Source of the DNA: Tricholoma matsutake
Lineage: Eukaryota; Basidiomycota; Agaricomycetes; Agaricales; Tricholomataceae
Direction: 5' to 3'
Assembly (NCBI GenBank): GCA_026075535.2
Contig: AP026538.1
Location: 1 to 64,000 of the forward strand
DNA: 64,000 nucleotides
A program made the position numbers and the translations under genes. Position 1 is the stretch's first letter; every line of letters starts with the position of its first letter. The notes below the pieces were generated by a model. That model saw only the letters and a list, made by a program, of their open reading frames with translations. It was not told where the DNA came from and did not search any database. Positions 44,202 to 54,213 of this stretch are shown one piece after another.

Positions 44202-44545
44202 TTACACTCCTCCACCTATTCCAATTGGACTCACAGGAGTCCAGTGGATTCCAGTGGATTCTGGTTATTCCGACTGGATTGCATTGGATTCCAGTGGATT
44301 CCTGTTATTCCAACTTGATCCCAGTGGATTCTGGTTATTCTGACCAGATTCTGGTTACTCCAGATCCTCAACTTAGAGTATATACCCTAATGGATAGTCA
44401 AATTTCAAGTCTTAAGTTGTCAAACTGCCTACAAAATATATTTGTGCAGAGTAAGAATTGAACTCAAGACATCTTGATTAGAGTGATCACATGACAAACC
44501 AAACATGTGTGCTTAACCAGTTGAGCCACAGGAGAATTATTAGTT
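44202..44545 (-). mobile_element. tRNA-derived SINE-like element
   Basis: On the minus strand the head (44531-44451) is tRNA-like: TGGCTCAACTGGTTAAGC resembles an A-box region and GAGTTCAATTC a B-box, the internal RNA polymerase III promoter. The body contains repeated AACCAGAATCCACTGG-type words and ends in GGTGGAGGAGTGTAAAT. AGTAAT flanks the element (44196-44201 and 44546-44551), a possible target duplication. A similar head, body word and tail occur at 57463-57597. It is a degenerate, non-coding retroposon; a functional tRNA is unlikely because the acceptor and anticodon stems do not pair well. Confidence 0.6.
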
Positions 44546-44635
44546 AGTAATATAAGGTTTATTCATGACACTCAAACTCACAACTCTAATTTTTTTTCAA
44601 AGTAGTTAAGATCAAAATTTTTTAATTAACCACAT

Positions 44636-44890
44636 CCCTCACATTGAATGTGAGGGAGTGGGGATGATTGTGATTACATACATAAACAAAAAATCCTCCC
44701 TCTCACAAGATGCGAGAGGGGGTTTTATTTATATACATAAAAGCTAACCCCTCACACCGAATGCAAGGGGGGAGGTAAAAACATGAAGAGAAAAATCCCT
44801 CCCCCATGCAAAATGGGGGAGGGGGGGCACAACAATAATAAATAATTAAAAGTACAAAAAAATCCCTCCCCACACGAAGTGCAGGGGAGG
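44636..44890. repeat. Array of five related short hairpins
   Basis: Five imperfect palindromes start at about 44636, 44698, 44748, 44797 and 44864, each about 21-30 bp, with a pyrimidine-rich left arm (CCCTCACATT, CCCTCTCACA, CCCCTCACAC, CCCTCCCCCAT, CCCTCCCCAC) and the matching purine-rich right arm (for example GTGAGGG). AT-rich linkers that contain AAAAATCC and ATAAA words separate them by 50-67 bp. No coding or known RNA structure explains the array. Confidence 0.75.
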
Positions 44891-45630
44891 GGGAGGGGAT
44901 GGGACCCCACTGTGCTAGGTGTGTTGTCTGTCATTCCACCCATGATCCACCCCATGAGCAGTTGCTCGTGAGGCTGGAGGTCGGTGGCTTGTCATTGTTT
45001 GTCACCGTCATCCCCCATTTGGATTTCTTTTTCTTTTTTTTTTTTTTTTGGGGGGGGGGGGGGTGGGGGGTTTGGGCACGTCAGTGCAATGTGGTGCAAG
45101 TACAGAGGTTGGTGGGTGCTTACTAGGCAGGTACCCCCCTTCTGGGGTCTCCTGTCATCCCTCTGCACCCTCCTAGCCCATGTTGACAGCCTCACATTCC
45201 ATTTGAATGGGGAGGAGGGGATCGGGTGGGCGTGGGCATGGGTTGCGCATTTTTCATTGTGGCAGGTCGTCCCCAGTAGTATATAACCTAAAAAGCAATA
45301 AAATATAATTAGTTGATTGATAAAACAAAAGCAAAAAAAGAAAAAAAAGAAAAACTTATCCATGGCCCAAATGACAGTTGCCATTGTTTGGGCCCATGTT
45401 CCGTCCAGTCAGCTCGTTTGAGGGTGGTGGTGATGGTGGGAGTGGGTGTGGGAGTGCTGGTGGCAGGTGCGCATGCAATGGTGGTGGTAGAGTGGAGAGG
45501 AGGAGGAGGCAGCATTGACAATGGTGGTGGTGGTTGTGAGCTGGCAGTCATGTGTCATGTGTCACATGCGGCTATGTGTATGCCCTTAATTGGGTAATAA
45601 TGGTATTAAATGTACATAGGAATAAAGACT

Positions 45631-45705
45631 TGGTAGATCAGTGGTTAAGCATGTTGTTCTGTGTGTAAACCCATGTAGACCCAAGGTCGAGTGTTCAATT
45701 CTTGC
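45631..45705 (+). ncRNA. tRNA-like module, left arm
   Basis: TGGTAGATCAGTGGTTAAGC has the form of a D-arm/A-box, AGGTCGAGTGTTCAATTC that of the variable and T-arm/B-box. Spacing between the boxes is close to that of a tRNA. The acceptor stem is not paired, so it is a decayed tRNA or SINE head, not a working tRNA gene. Confidence 0.5.
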
Positions 45706-46170
45706 TGTATGTGAAACTTTTATTTGGGAAAGCACGTGCATTCTGGTTATTCCAGTTAGTCCATGCATTCTGGTAAGTCCAGTTGTGATGAGTCTGGTCA
45801 GATTCTGGGGATTCTGGGTGTAAATTGAATTCTTAGTCTGACTGGAATTGTGCTGCATAGGGAAAACTACATACAAGAAATATTCCACCAGATTCCAGAA
45901 ATTCCGGAAATTCCGGCTGGACGAACCGGTTGGATTCCAGTTTGTCCAGCTGGAATTTCTGGAATTTCTGTAATCTGGTGGAATTTTTTTTGTATGGAGT
46001 TTTTTCTATGCAGCACAATTCCGGTCAGAATAAGGATCCAATTTACAGCCAGAATCCCCAGAATCTGACCGGACTCATCACAACCATAATAACAGGAATA
46101 ACCAGACTAACTGGAATAACTGGAATAACTGGAATGCATGTGCTTTCCCAAATAAAAGTTTGACACACAT

Positions 46171-46240
46171 CAAGAATTGAACACTTGACCTTGGGTCTGC
46201 ATACTTATGATAACAGCATGCTTAACCACTGAGCTACCAA
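46171..46240 (-). ncRNA. tRNA-like module, right arm
   Basis: The minus strand reads TGGTAGCTCAGTGGTTAAGC, a better A-box than in the left arm (TAGCTCAGTGG is canonical for many tRNAs), and AAGGTCAAGTGTTCAATTC for the T-arm. The pair in opposite arms shows that the module was present before the arms diverged. No working tRNA is claimed. Confidence 0.5.
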
Positions 46241-46915
46241 GCAATTATTCTTGGGCATACATTTAATACTTTTATTACCCAACCAAGGTACATAGTTAAT
46301 CACAGCCATTAATGGAATAATTAATAAGTATGCATACACATGACATGTGACACGTGACTGCCAGCTCACAACCAGCACCACTGTCGCCAACGCCGCCTCC
46401 TCCTCCTCTCCACTCTACCACCACCACCGCGTGCACACCCACCACCACCATTCCCACGCCCAATGCCACCATCACCACCACCTTCAAACGAGCCGACTGG
46501 ACAGAATGTGGGCCCAAATGACACATATCGCGTCGTTTGGGCCCTATGTAAGTTTTTTTCATTTGGTTTCTGTAACTCATTTTTTTAGTTTTCTAGGTTA
46601 TAATCTACTAGTAACAACGCCACCATCCGCAAACGAGCCAACACAGGCCCAAATGATGCAGATTGCGTCGTTTGGGCCCTATGTGAGTTTTTTTCATTTG
46701 CTTTTTGTTTTTATAAACTAACTAATTGTAATTGATTGCTTTTTAGGTTGTATACTACTGGGGACGACCTGCCATGACAAAAAATGCGCAACCCACACCC
46801 ACGCCCACCCGATCCCCTCCTCCCCATTCAAATGGGATGTGAGGCTGTCAACACAGGCTAGGAGGGTGCAGAGGGATGCCAGGAGACCCCAGAAGGGGGG
46901 TACCTGCCTAGTAAG

Positions 46916-47317
46916 TGTTAGGAAACCACCCCATTACCTAATAAACTTTCATTTTTATTTTATTATGTCGAATTACGCTACATGACACCAAATGATGCTA
47001 CATTTTGATAGTGTGAGAATTTTATTTTGCATGCATCAAAATGTATGCGCATGTATGAGTGTGTCGGTAACAACAATGTACAATATATGTAACATAGTAT
47101 ATAAACCCTAAATATATGCCTAGGGGACCCCAGTTGTGTTCTCTTAGGTATTCCACCTATGTTTTCAGTGTGAAAGGCCTATCTCAACAAACTCACCTAT
47201 TAATAACCCCTCACATCAAAACCATCAATTCCCCCATCATGAGTGCGGATCCCGCCCCCTTCTTGTAGAGAGAACCTGCACGGTCTTAGCTAGCAGATAG
47301 TGGGTGTCGCCCTAACA
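46916..47317 (+). repeat. 5' LTR of copy 3
   Basis: 402 bp, TGTTAGGAAACC to GCCCTAACA. It begins one base after the terminal AGTAAG of the palindromic element and is followed by GAAGAACACAACTTCCC, as in copy 1. No clear tRNA primer site was recognised. Confidence 0.93.
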
Positions 47318-47751
47318 GAAGAACACAACTTCCCATATCAGTGCACCTTCTCTTACTTGCACATACATCATTGTTTCACCGCGCCACATCTGATTACTCA
47401 TCCTTTCGGCATGAGCCGGAAGTACTTGTATATACGTAATCTACCTTTTCTTTTGTAAGCCAACGCCAGGCCTCGCCTTACATTGCGACTGCCAGTGATC
47501 GAGAGGCAGCGCTCATCATTAGGACAGCTGCAACCAGACAACTGATTGGATCTGGTTTAGTTACGATTTACATCACTCTATTTGGACGACTATTTTAGTT
47601 ACAAGCTGAATTCAGTGTTATCTCCGAGATCAGGCACTGTTGGAAGGGTTATTGATCCGAAGTGTCAAAATAGGCGCCCGACAAACGACGAACCATTGAC
47701 GAACCTCGACGAACCTTATCACGTGACCTGTAAACGTTTGGAGAGGTCTCG

Positions 47752-48768
47752 GTGCAAATGTCGCAATTAGTGTCAGTATTGGCAGCATCACAGCCCAGAC
47801 AAGTGGAAGTACAGCCAGAGACAACAGGAGAAAGAGATGATGAGATGGAGGAGATGGTGGAGTGGATATCGCAGGAGGATGAGACAGTGGAGAAATCCGG
47901 AAATGGAAAAGTGCGCTTACCTAAGTACGCACCCCTGCAAATCTTTGACGGTACCATGGAGAATACAAAATCCTTCATCAGCTCTATAGTATTGTACATC
48001 CATGGGAGGAAGCCAGAGTTTCATACAGCTGAGTCTAGGATTATGTTTGCTCTCTCATACATTCAGGGGGGGAAAGCACAGTTCTGGAGAAATGAGGCTA
48101 TTAATCAAATTGCCATGGGAAATAAACCATTTGCAACCTTCAAGGAATTTCTGGAGAGATTGGAGGCACAGTTTGGAGACTGTAATCCAAAGGTGACAGC
48201 CAATGCTAAATTAAAGACCATGCACCAAGGTTCCCTAATGGCGGATGAATTTATTTTGCAGTTCAAAGAAGAAGCTTCACAAACGGATATGGGAGAAGCC
48301 ATGTTGGTAGAGTTTTTGGAAGCAGGATTAAATCCCTCTTTATTCCAGTCTATCTACCGACTACCTTCTATGCCAGAGAAGTTGGACGAGTGGTATAATT
48401 GGGCAATGTGCCTTGACCAGCAATATCGGCAGGAACAGGCGGAGTCAAAGTTGATGTACAGAAGTAGTAAATTTGGAAAGTCATCAGGAGGAAAGTCCGA
48501 GAAAGGAAAGGCACTTCAGGCACAAGCTCCGAGGGCACAGCCACCAGCCATGGCAGTGACACCTATAGTTACAGAGTCAGCAGCACCAGCAGAGGCAATG
48601 GAGGTTGATCAAGTGGGGAGACGACGAGCCCCACTTAAATGTTTTAACTGTGGGCAGTTAGGACACATTTCTAAGAATTGTAAGCAGAAGAGAAAGATCA
48701 GGGGAGCTATATTTGAGGAAGTGAAGCAGGAGGAAGGCAAGCAGGAGAATTTTGTGGAAGAGTCCTAG
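47752..48768 (+). pseudogene. Gag with CCHC zinc knuckle, copy 3, start codon deleted
   Basis: Relative to copy 1, the DNA between GAGAGGTCTCG and GTGCAAATGTCGC is missing, removing the ATG and about 28 residues. The rest is open: gag core, then LKCFNCGQLGHISKNC, a complete CCHC knuckle that binds the genomic RNA, ending FVEES. A TAG at 48766 separates it from pol, which starts in an overlapping frame nearby. Confidence 0.88.
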
Positions 48769-50144
48769 TGAAGGTTTCCCCATTGGTGACCCAGAATCGT
48801 TACAATGTATTAGTATCCGAGGAAACCCAGAGTAAATCAGAAAAGGAAATCGAGGAGGAGTACAACTGTTGTGAATCACATGACAAAGAAAATTGTCACA
48901 TGTCATTTCTGAAAACCCCTAAATTCTTTATTCGCTCTGCGCAAATAGAACCCGAAATTACCTTGACTGTGGGACTGAAGACAGTGGACACACATGCAGC
49001 TATTGATGTGGAAGCGTTGCTTGACAGTGGTGCTACAGGATTATTTATTAATCGATCCTTAATTACTGGAAATGGTATTAACACACACAAGCTGGCGCAA
49101 CCTATAATGGTGTACAATATTGATGGAACAGTCAATCGTGGAGGAACTATCAAGGAGGAGGTGACTATGGTACTAAAGTATCAGGAGCATCAGGAGCGAG
49201 CCGTATTCGAAGTGTGCGATCTTGGGAAAACCAATCTAATAATAGGATGTCTGTGGTTATGGAAGCATAATCCCGAAATTGATTGGAACACTGGGAAAGT
49301 ACAAATGACTTGTTGTCCTAAGGAATGTAATGTGTATGGGAGGAAGATGAAGAAAGAAAAAAGGAAAAAGAAAGAGAAAGAACATCCAAGAAAGTATTCT
49401 GTTACGATGGAGGAAGTGGAGGATGAGGAAATGCCAAATGGGGAAGTTCCGATCATGATCGAGAAAGAAGAGCAGAAGCAAACCTTTAGAGCAGTTTGTG
49501 GAGGACAGTTGTGGGACAAGAATATTGTGAAGGTGGAGAAGCCAGTGGAGGAATGGGTGCCAAAAGTGTATCATGAACATTTGTCAGTGTTCCAAAAGAA
49601 AGAGTCTGAGCGAATGCCGGTGCAGAAGCCATGGGATCATGCGATTGAGATGAAGCCCAGGTTTGTGCCAAAGAAGTCGAAGGTATATCCATTATCTCCA
49701 ATGGAACAAGAAGAAGTGGATGCATTCCTGAAGGAGCAATTGTGCAAAGGATACATACGACCTTCGAAATCACTGCAGATGTCACCAATATTCTTTGTGC
49801 CCAAAAAAGACCAAAGGAAGAGGATGTGTACAGATTATAGGTATCTGAATGAGTGGACAGTGAAGAACGTGTACCCCCTGCCATTGATCTCAGAAATTAT
49901 TGATAAGGTGGGAAAAGCCAAGGTCTTTACAAAATTGGATTTACAATGGGGATACAACAATGTACGAATAAAGAAAGGAGATGAGTGGAAGGCTGCATTT
50001 GCCACACGTCGAGGATCCTTTGAGCTGCTTGTCATGTTTTTTGGGATGACTAATAGTCCCCCGACCTTTCAAAATATGATGAACGACATTTTCAAGGACG
50101 TAATAGACAAAGGCGTGGTAATAATATTTATTGCAACATTCTGA
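48768..50144 (+). pseudogene. Protease and reverse transcriptase, copy 3
   Basis: Protease active site [12 protein letters not shown] is complete. A Lys-rich linker (about 49345-49390) precedes the reverse transcriptase: [54 protein letters not shown] and [17 protein letters not shown]. At the active site the sequence is FIATF and stop where copy 2 has FIDDILIF. One base is missing at about 50133, so both catalytic Asp residues are lost and the frame shifts. Confidence 0.9.
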
Positions 50145-50159
50145 TATTCACGGAGGATG

Positions 50160-50992
50160 AAGAAAATCATGAGGCGATAGTGCAGGAGGTGTTATGGAGG
50201 TTGGCGGAAATGATCTATTTTTGAAACCAGAGAAGTGTGTTTGGGGCAAGCAAGATCGAGTTCCTAGGATTATTGATCGGCCCTGACAGGATCAAAATGG
50301 ATCCGATCAAGGTACAGGCAATCACAGATTGGCCTGTGCCCACCCGTGTCAAGGAGGTTCAAGCCTTCTTGGGACTCGCAAATTATTATTGTCGCTTTGT
50401 GCACAATTTTTCTAAAATTGCTGCACCCTTACATAACCTTACGTGAAAGGTAGTAGTATGGAGGTGGGGAGAGCAGCAGCAGACAGCATTTGAGGAGTTG
50501 AAAAGGAAGTTTGTGGAGGGACCAACATTAGCCCCAGTAGATTTCACACGCCCCTTGCGAGTGGAATCTGATGCATCCGATTTTGCTACTGGAGCAGTGT
50601 TATCAATGCTGTGCAAAGATGACAAATGGCATCCTTGTGCATATTTGTCCCGAGGATTGAATGATGTGGAGAGGAATTATGATGTGCATGACAAAGAGAT
50701 GTTGGGAATAATACGAGCATTGGAGGCATGGAGGCATTATTTGGAGGGATGTATGCATCAGATTGAGATCTGGACAGATCATCAAAATCTGCAATACTTC
50801 ATGTCCGCTAAAAAGCTTAATCACCAGCAAGCACATTGGGCACTATTCCTATCGCATTTCAATTTTCACTTGGTCCACAAAGTGGGAAGCTTAATGAGGA
50901 AAGCAGATGCCTTATCCAGACGTATTGATCATAAAAGGGGGGTGGAGGAGGACAATAAAAATGTTACCTTACTCAAACCCGAATACTTTTGA
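50160..50992 (+). pseudogene. Reverse transcriptase end and RNase H, copy 3
   Basis: After two frame changes (near 50133 and 50210) the reading continues as FGASKIEFLGLLIGPDRIKM, ANYYCRFVHNFSKIAAPLHN, a TGA at about 50444, then RNase H with VESDASDFATGAVLSML, WTDHQNLQYFMSAKKLN and MRKADALSRRI. It ends with a TGA at 50990 where copy 2 has TGC. Confidence 0.87.
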
Positions 50993-52021
50993 ATTTGCAC
51001 TATGCGTCAAGGGCATCTATTAATAGATAGCTTGGAAACGGAAATGTTGTCTAAAATTAGACAATGTTTGGAAATGGACGATGAAGTAGTGGAAGCTGTG
51101 AAAGCTCTGAAGGGAGAGAAGAAAGGTAATATCAAAGGAGACGAATGGGCTGAGGAACAAGGGTTGGTGTTGTTTTGAGGAAAAGTGTATGTACTGAAGG
51201 ATCAGGATTTGTGAAGGGAGATCGTCCAGTTACATCACAATACGCCGATTGCCGGACACCCAGGAAGATGGAAGACGTTGGAATTAGTAATGAGAAATTA
51301 TTGGTGGCCCGGAATTTTGAAGTATGTGTTGGGGTATGTGGATGGATGTGATACATACATGAGGGGGAAGAAATTTCCAGAGAAACCTGCAGGAAAATTA
51401 ATGCTGAACCCTATACCTCAAGCACCGTGGCGAGATATATCTGTGGATTTTATTCCCGGATTACCCGAGGCTCAAGGGTACGATGCAATATTCATAGTAT
51501 ACAACTGCTTTACAAAGGAGGTCCATATTATTCCTACTACTACAGAAACCTCATCATTGGGCTTGGCACACCTCTATCTAAATCAGGTATGGCGGTTACA
51601 TGGGTTACCCGATACCGTTATCTCCGATTGCGGACCACAATTTGCTTCCACGTTTATGCGAGAACTAAACAATATATTGGGAATTCAAACTAAATTATCT
51701 ACAGCATATCATCCGCAGACTGATGGGCAGACAGAGAGAATGAATCAGGAGTTGGAGCAGTACCTACATATGTTTGTCAACTACCGACAAACTGACTGGC
51801 CCGAATGGTTGGCAATTGCCGAATTTTCCCACAATAACAAATTCCATTTGGCTACTCGTATGTCACCCTTTTTCGCGAATTATGGATATCATCCTCGCAT
51901 GGGAGTAGAACCCAGAAGGGAAGTCAAAGTACAGTCAGTAGAAGATTTTGTATCTAAGATGCAAAAGGTACAAGAGGAAGCAGAGGCGGCATTGAAGAAA
52001 GCACGTGATGACATGATGTGA
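50993..52021 (+). pseudogene. Integrase, copy 3
   Basis: The zinc motif is damaged (HHNTPIAGHPG is kept but CDTYMRGK replaces CDTCMRGK), with stops at about 51177 and 51213. The core retains DISVDFIPGLPEAQGYDAIF, ISDCGPQFASTFMRELNN (catalytic Asp present, unlike copy 2) and AYHPQTDGQTERMNQELEQ. The frame ends with a TGA at 52019. Confidence 0.87.
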
Positions 52022-52123
52022 CATGCGGATTGTACTCGAGCACGTGCTCCAGAGTACAAAGTTGGTGACTTGGTATGGCTAAGTACCAAGGACCTGAACA
52101 TTCCATGACCTTCGAAGAAACTT

Positions 52124-52588
52124 ATGGAGAAACAAGTTGGCCCATATGCGATCTCTAAAGTGATCTCGCCTAATGCGGTAGTGCTAAAATTACCCCAATC
52201 ATTTAAGATTGATCCCGAGATTAATGTATCCCGCCTATGCCCTTACCGTCCACCCACTATTCCTGGCCAACAAACTACTCCACAACCTCTGATAATAGTA
52301 GAAGGTGCTCCAGAATATATAGTTGAAGAAATTCTAGACTCACGTCTTCGATGGAACAAATTGGAGTTCTTAATAAAGTGGAAAAACTATACCGACGAAA
52401 ATAATTTGTGGGAACCCAAAGAGAATTGTAAGCGAGTGCATAACGCGATCGCCCAATGCTTTAAACATAATCTGAATGCTCCGCGTCGCATTGCGAAAAT
52501 GGTGTATGAGGGGATGAAATTCTGGCCTTACCAAAATTTCACAGAGGGGACAAACATAATATTTTCTCGCCTGGAAGTTGAGGCATAA
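52124..52588 (+). pseudogene. Integrase tail and chromodomain, copy 3
   Basis: MEKQVGPYAISKVISPNAVV is the GPY/F region; LEFLIKWKNYTDENNLWEPK is the chromodomain with its aromatic residues. The frame runs open to FSRLEVEA and stops just before the polypurine tract AAAAGGGGGG. A TGA near 52106 separates it from the preceding segment. Confidence 0.88.
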
Positions 52589-52599
52589 AAGGGGGGTAA

Positions 52600-53000
52600 T
52601 GTTAGGAAACCACCCCATTACCTAATAAACTTTCATTTTTATTTTATTATGTCGAATTATGCTACATGACACCAAATGACGCTACATTTTGATAGCATGA
52701 GAATTTTATTTCGCACGCATCAAAATGTACGTGCATGTATGAGTGTGTTGGTAACAACAATGTACAATATATGTAACATAGTATATAAACCCTAAATATA
52801 TGCCTAGGGGACCCCAGTTGTGTTCTCTTAGGTATTCCACCTATGTTTTCAGTGTGAAAGGCCTATCTCAACAAACTCACCTATTAATAACCCCTCGCAT
52901 CAAAACCATCAATTCCCCATCACAAGCGCGGATCCCGCCCCCTTCTTGTAGAGAGAACCCACATGGTCTTAGCTAGCAGATAGTGGGTGTCGCCCTAACA
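52600..53000 (+). repeat. 3' LTR of copy 3
   Basis: 401 bp, TGTTAGG to CCTAACA, after TAAAAGGGGGGTAA. It is followed by TCTCTCAGG, which does not repeat the GTAAG before the 5' LTR. Confidence 0.93.
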
Positions 53001-53124
53001 TCTCTCAGGTTTAACTTGGCCTCAAGTTCCTGCCCAACAAGAAATTTCGAAACCAAGTATACGTGAAGTCGCCTCTGCCAATTTGTTCGACATGACTCAA
53101 TAATCAATACACTACATTTATCCT

Positions 53125-54213
53125 ATGCCCATCCCAGGCACCCCGAAAGCTCCACTGTTCAAAGGTAAGTATGTTACTGATTTTTTAGATACTCTTGAGG
53201 CGCTTGGCATTTCTTCACAGATTTCGCTCGATGCCCTCCCAGGTTATGTCCTATGTTATTGCCATTGACGTGTCCATGATGTCATAGAATATGTGCCTCT
53301 CTGGTCTCAAAATGACTGGCCTGCAGCCCACGCTTACCTCATCAAACTCTACGGTTCAGAAGATCACAAGCCTCACATCTCAGCAGACAAGCTCCGAAAA
53401 TGGATCAAGCACCACTCACACGACGAGACCTTCAGGTCCATTCAAGACGTTGATTGGTATTACTGCGAGTACATGGCCAAGATATCTCCGCTCTTCGGTA
53501 CACAGTTCATTACCTCAATCAAAGCTGATCTACTCTTTTTCAGGGGAATTCCACAAGTGCTTCAGCTCAAAATTCGTGACCAACTGCCAGAAGCTCAGAC
53601 GAAAGTACATTCACTGCCACCTATGGACGACGTTCTTGCACTCCTCCAGAACAAATTCGACAAAGATGACATCCTCGACAAGAACAATACAGATTTTTCA
53701 AGTGACCTCAAAGAAAGCGGCTGTGCCTTCTCTGATGCCGGTTACAACAAGACCTCAAGAAAATTGGAAAAAATGGGTAAATATGGTGCTAATGTATGTT
53801 TTACAGCTTTACCGCCTCTCACAACATGTTTCCCTGCACAATCGCCACTCAAGGATGTAAAAGACGATTTTACGAGAGGTAACCTTCCCAGAAAGCCTAC
53901 TGACATCGAATTTAAGTCTCCCCCACCTCCATCGACGTCATCAAGGCCCTTTCAGCAAGTCATTCCAGTGTTCTCTCCACATGACCCTCGAAGAGAATCT
54001 CAACAAGAGATTATGCTGATTTCTCTCCCAGTGTGCACCGAGCTGACCTCACGAGCTCCACCAGAAGCACCTACCAAACACTCTTGCTCAGCTGTCCAAG
54101 ATATGATCAACAGTAATGTAGTACAACATGAAGCTCTGGATACGCTGATTTCCATTCCCCTGAAGCATGTTTTAGTCGACTCTACAGAAGCAGTCTGCCA
54201 TCCAAGCGTTTGA
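53125..54213 (+). pseudogene. Gag-like protein of a second retroelement family
   Basis: Starts MPIPGTPKAPLFKGKYVTDF, then LDTLEALGISSQISLDALPG, a TGA at 53266-53268, and continues in the same frame with WSQNDWPAAHAYLIKLYGSE, ISADKLRKWIKHHSHDETF, DVDWYYCEYMAKISPLFG, ADLLFFRGIPQVLQLKIRDQ. The layout (P-x-F.G.Y..DFL..LE, then a long helical core with FFRGIP) is that of gag-like proteins attached to retropepsins in agaric Gypsy elements. A disordered Pro/Ser-rich tail runs to the stop at 54213. It is different from the gag of the three chromodomain copies. One nonsense codon. Confidence 0.65.

Larger units (their letters stand above)
44925..46915. mobile_element. Composite palindromic repeat element with tRNA-like modules
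   Basis: From about 45118 to 46915 the DNA is a large inverted repeat centred near 45932 (GCTGGAC..GTCCAGC). The outer ends are TACTAGGCAGGTACC (45119) and GGTACCTGCCTAGTA (46899-46913). Arms share CCATTTGAATGGGGAGG-like, TTTGGGCCC, CATCACCACCACC-type and GATTCTGGGGATTCTG strings. The right arm has an extra tandem copy of about 115 bp (46545-46760). A related single-arm copy lies at 56775-57597, and its first part also matches 44925-45020 (GAGGCTGGAGGTCGGTGGC). A T-run followed by a G-run occurs at 45030-45066. No transposase is encoded, so it is a foldback or fused pair of short elements. An LTR element abuts its right end. Confidence 0.75.
46916..53000 (+). mobile_element. Ty3/Gypsy chromodomain retroelement, copy 3 (longest)
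   Basis: 5' LTR 46916-47317 and 3' LTR 52600-53000 bound gag, zinc knuckle, protease, reverse transcriptase, RNase H, integrase and chromodomain in the Ty3/Gypsy order. The total is 6085 bp. Flanks do not match (GTAAG before, TCTCT after), so either the element recombined with another copy or one flank was lost. A short deletion removed the gag start; one-base changes and stops break pol at several places. Confidence 0.95.

Noticed and set aside
44636..44890. CRISPR-like array
   Set aside because: The units are variable palindromes with AT-rich similar linkers, no unique spacers, and the genome is eukaryotic.
44992..45597. Frames of 78-130 codons across the palindromic repeat
   Set aside because: They cross T, G and GGTGGT runs and exist in parallel on both strands; repeat artefacts.
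45631..45705. Functional tRNA gene
   Set aside because: A- and B-box-like sequences are present, but acceptor and anticodon stems do not pair; treated as a SINE-like remnant.
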